Shown here in pieces: positions 45,881-47,047 of a stretch of 47,047 nt of DNA. Each line of letters begins with the position of its first letter. Position 1 is the stretch's first letter. This DNA is from Microcaldota archaeon (GTDB lineage: Archaea > Micrarchaeota > Micrarchaeia > Anstonellales > Anstonellaceae). The translations under genes and the position numbers were made by a program. The notes under the pieces are model-generated. The model saw nothing but the letters and a program-made list of their open reading frames with translations. It did no database searches and was not told the DNA's origin. The stretch covers positions 1 to 47,047 of the forward strand of contig JAGVWK010000044.1 of the NCBI GenBank assembly GCA_018304295.1, written 5' to 3'.

Positions 45881-47047
45881 GCTAAGAAGATTCAGCTTGT
45901 TATCACGGATGATCAGTGGCGTCTGATAGAATCACTGCGTGGAAAAATGGGTGAGAGTGACGCGGATCTAATCAGGAACATTATGATATCCTGGTTATCT
46001 GAAAAATCATTTATAACTCTGCCTAGGGGCGACGATGGAAAGTTTTATTTTGTGGATTTATTCTGCGGTGCAGGCGGATTATCCAAAGGGTTGGAAATGG
46101 CAGGAATGACCTGCACTCTTGGGGTGGATTTTGACAAGCCAGCGACTCGCACATTTAAGTCGAATCATCCAAATTCCGCCATCTTCGATGACGATATAAC
46201 CAAGCTCACGGATTCCAAATTGAAGGAACTCGTTGGAAACAAGAAAATACGTCTTGTCTGCGGCGGCCCGCCATGTCAAGGCATGTCTACTGTGGGAAAG
46301 GGAGACCCCAAGGATCCAAGGAACTTCCTGTTCAAGGAATTTGTGCGGATTGTTGGCATACTCAAGCCTGATTATGTACTTCTTGAGAACGTCACGGGCA
46401 TGGTTGGGAGAAAGAATCAGAGCATAGTGGATGGGATAACCAGGGAATTTAAAAGCCTCGGCTATGGTCTGGCGGCCAGGGTGCTAACCGCCAGCCATTA
46501 TGGAGTGCCGGAGCGAAGAAGAAGAACAGTATTCATGGGAAACAGGCTGGGCTATGCTACAAAATGGCCGGTTCAGACGCACGACGGAGTTCAGCCTGTA
46601 AAAACGGTCGGGGATGCCATCGGAAATCTTGCATCAGACGATGGCGAAATTTTCAATCATGATGTGGAATCTGCAAGGATTATGGATGAAACAGACTTGG
46701 CGAGGATCAAACATATTCCTGAAGGATGCGGAATAAGGTACGAAGAAGACGAAGAGGCATATCTCCCCAAGGCACTAAAAATGGGTGTTGATTGGAAAAA
46801 GATGGACGAGGGAAGGTTCAGACAAACAAAATACCAAAGGCTTGACAGAAAGGCGGCTTCGCCAACAATAATGACGGGCAGATATTCTTATTATCATCCT
46901 GTCGAACCGAGATTCATAACGGTCAGGGAAGCCGCGGCTGTTCAGAGCTTTCCAAATGACTTTGTGTTTGAAGGCACTATTTCGCAACAGTGGCGTCAGG
47001 TAGGCAACGCCGTGCCGCCACTCATGGCAAAAGCACTGGGCGAGGCT
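45878..47047 (+). CDS. DNA (cytosine-5) methyltransferase with N-terminal ribbon-helix-helix domain, partial
   Basis: 390 codons, open at the right edge of the window, so the true C-terminus is missing, though probably by little. Residues 1-46 (KKIQLVITDDQWRLIESLRG, then ESDADLIRNIMISWLSE) look like a ribbon-helix-helix (CopG-type) DNA-binding domain. Then the m5C methyltransferase: motif I FVDLFCGAGGLSKG (from 58), motif IV GGPPCQGMS (catalytic Cys at 133), ENV at 170-172 (motif VI), PERRRRTVFMG (motif VIII), RKAASPTIMTGRYSYYHP (IX) and VGNAVPPLMAKAL (X, from 375). Codon and word use differ from the rest of the window. Likely the modification part of a restriction-modification system, or a solitary methylase. 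Confidence 0.92.
   Translation, partial: MAKKIQLVITDDQWRLIESLRGKMGESDADLIRNIMISWLSEKSFITLPRGDDGKFYFVDLFCGAGGLSKGLEMAGMTCTLGVDFDKPATRTFKSNHPNSAIFDDDITKLTDSKLKELVGNKKIRLVCGGPPCQGMSTVGKGDPKDPRNFLFKEFVRIVGILKPDYVLLENVTGMVGRKNQSIVDGITREFKSLGYGLAARVLTASHYGVPERRRRTVFMGNRLGYATKWPVQTHDGVQPVKTVGDAIGNLASDDGEIFNHDVESARIMDETDLARIKHIPEGCGIRYEEDEEAYLPKALKMGVDWKKMDEGRFRQTKYQRLDRKAASPTIMTGRYSYYHPVEPRFITVREAAAVQSFPNDFVFEGTISQQWRQVGNAVPPLMAKALGEA

Overview
The window is archaeal chromosome. The evidence is archaeal-type glutamyl- and tryptophanyl-tRNA synthetases, a type 2 isopentenyl diphosphate isomerase, an archaeal phosphopantetheine adenylyltransferase, a LonB-type AAA+ protein with a two-helix membrane insert, a KaiC-like ATPase, an archaeal Hrq1/MrfA-type helicase, and many genes with a TATA-like box about 25 nt before the start codon and no Shine-Dalgarno site (leaderless style). 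Where a ribosome site is visible it is usually GGTG or GGTGA. Genes are packed tightly with ATGA-type overlaps. Many proteins are compact or fused, which suggests a DPANN-type lineage (Diapherotrites or Micrarchaeota-like); this lineage guess is weak and cannot be settled from the sequence alone.

Layout. 1-6.9 kb: a PIF1-like helicase with a WYL domain, a secreted DUF4139-like protein, a TatD nuclease, a NYN-domain protein and a DUF1998 helicase. 6.9-10.2 kb: a toxin-antitoxin patch (AbrB/RelE, then gltX, then a PIN toxin with its antitoxin, then a lone AbrB-like gene). 10.2-15.3 kb: a lipoprotein and a small membrane protein, a DUF4143 ATPase flanked by a 34-bp duplication of the 3' end of the neighbouring isomerase gene, the isomerase itself and a VIT-type metal transporter. 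15.3-18.4 kb: a membrane-anchored tandem-AAA (Cdc48-like) protein and a TM2-like protein.

18.4-25.3 kb is a nickel/cobalt uptake island: a NikR-like repressor diverges from a CbtB-like peptide, two envelope proteins, an unrecognised membrane protein and a LonB homologue that lacks its protease domain; an ECF transporter (CbiM, CbiN, CbiQ, CbiO) follows. Pairs of GTTAnTAAC-like sites 46-47 bp apart lie in both promoter regions, which suggests one regulon. ScpA and ScpB follow directly, then another RelE-type toxin-antitoxin pair on the other strand, thioredoxin and hisS.

29.2-37.1 kb: an AbrB-ACT protein precedes a complete histidine operon (hisD, hisC fused to a HAD phosphatase, hisB, hisG, hisH, hisA, hisF, hisIE). 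Every step is encoded, including histinol-phosphate dephosphorylation if the HAD domain does that job. 37.1-45.5 kb holds housekeeping genes: a conserved hypothetical, a KaiC-like ATPase, trpS, a membrane protein, a PPAT-DUF84 fusion, MscS, an MTA/SAH deaminase-type amidohydrolase, an OB-fold protein and a TctA-like permease. From about 45.6 kb base and codon use change, and the window ends inside a cytosine-5 DNA methyltransferase that carries an N-terminal ribbon-helix-helix domain and has a perfect palindrome over its start codon. I saw no rRNA, tRNA, CRISPR array, transposase or integrase.
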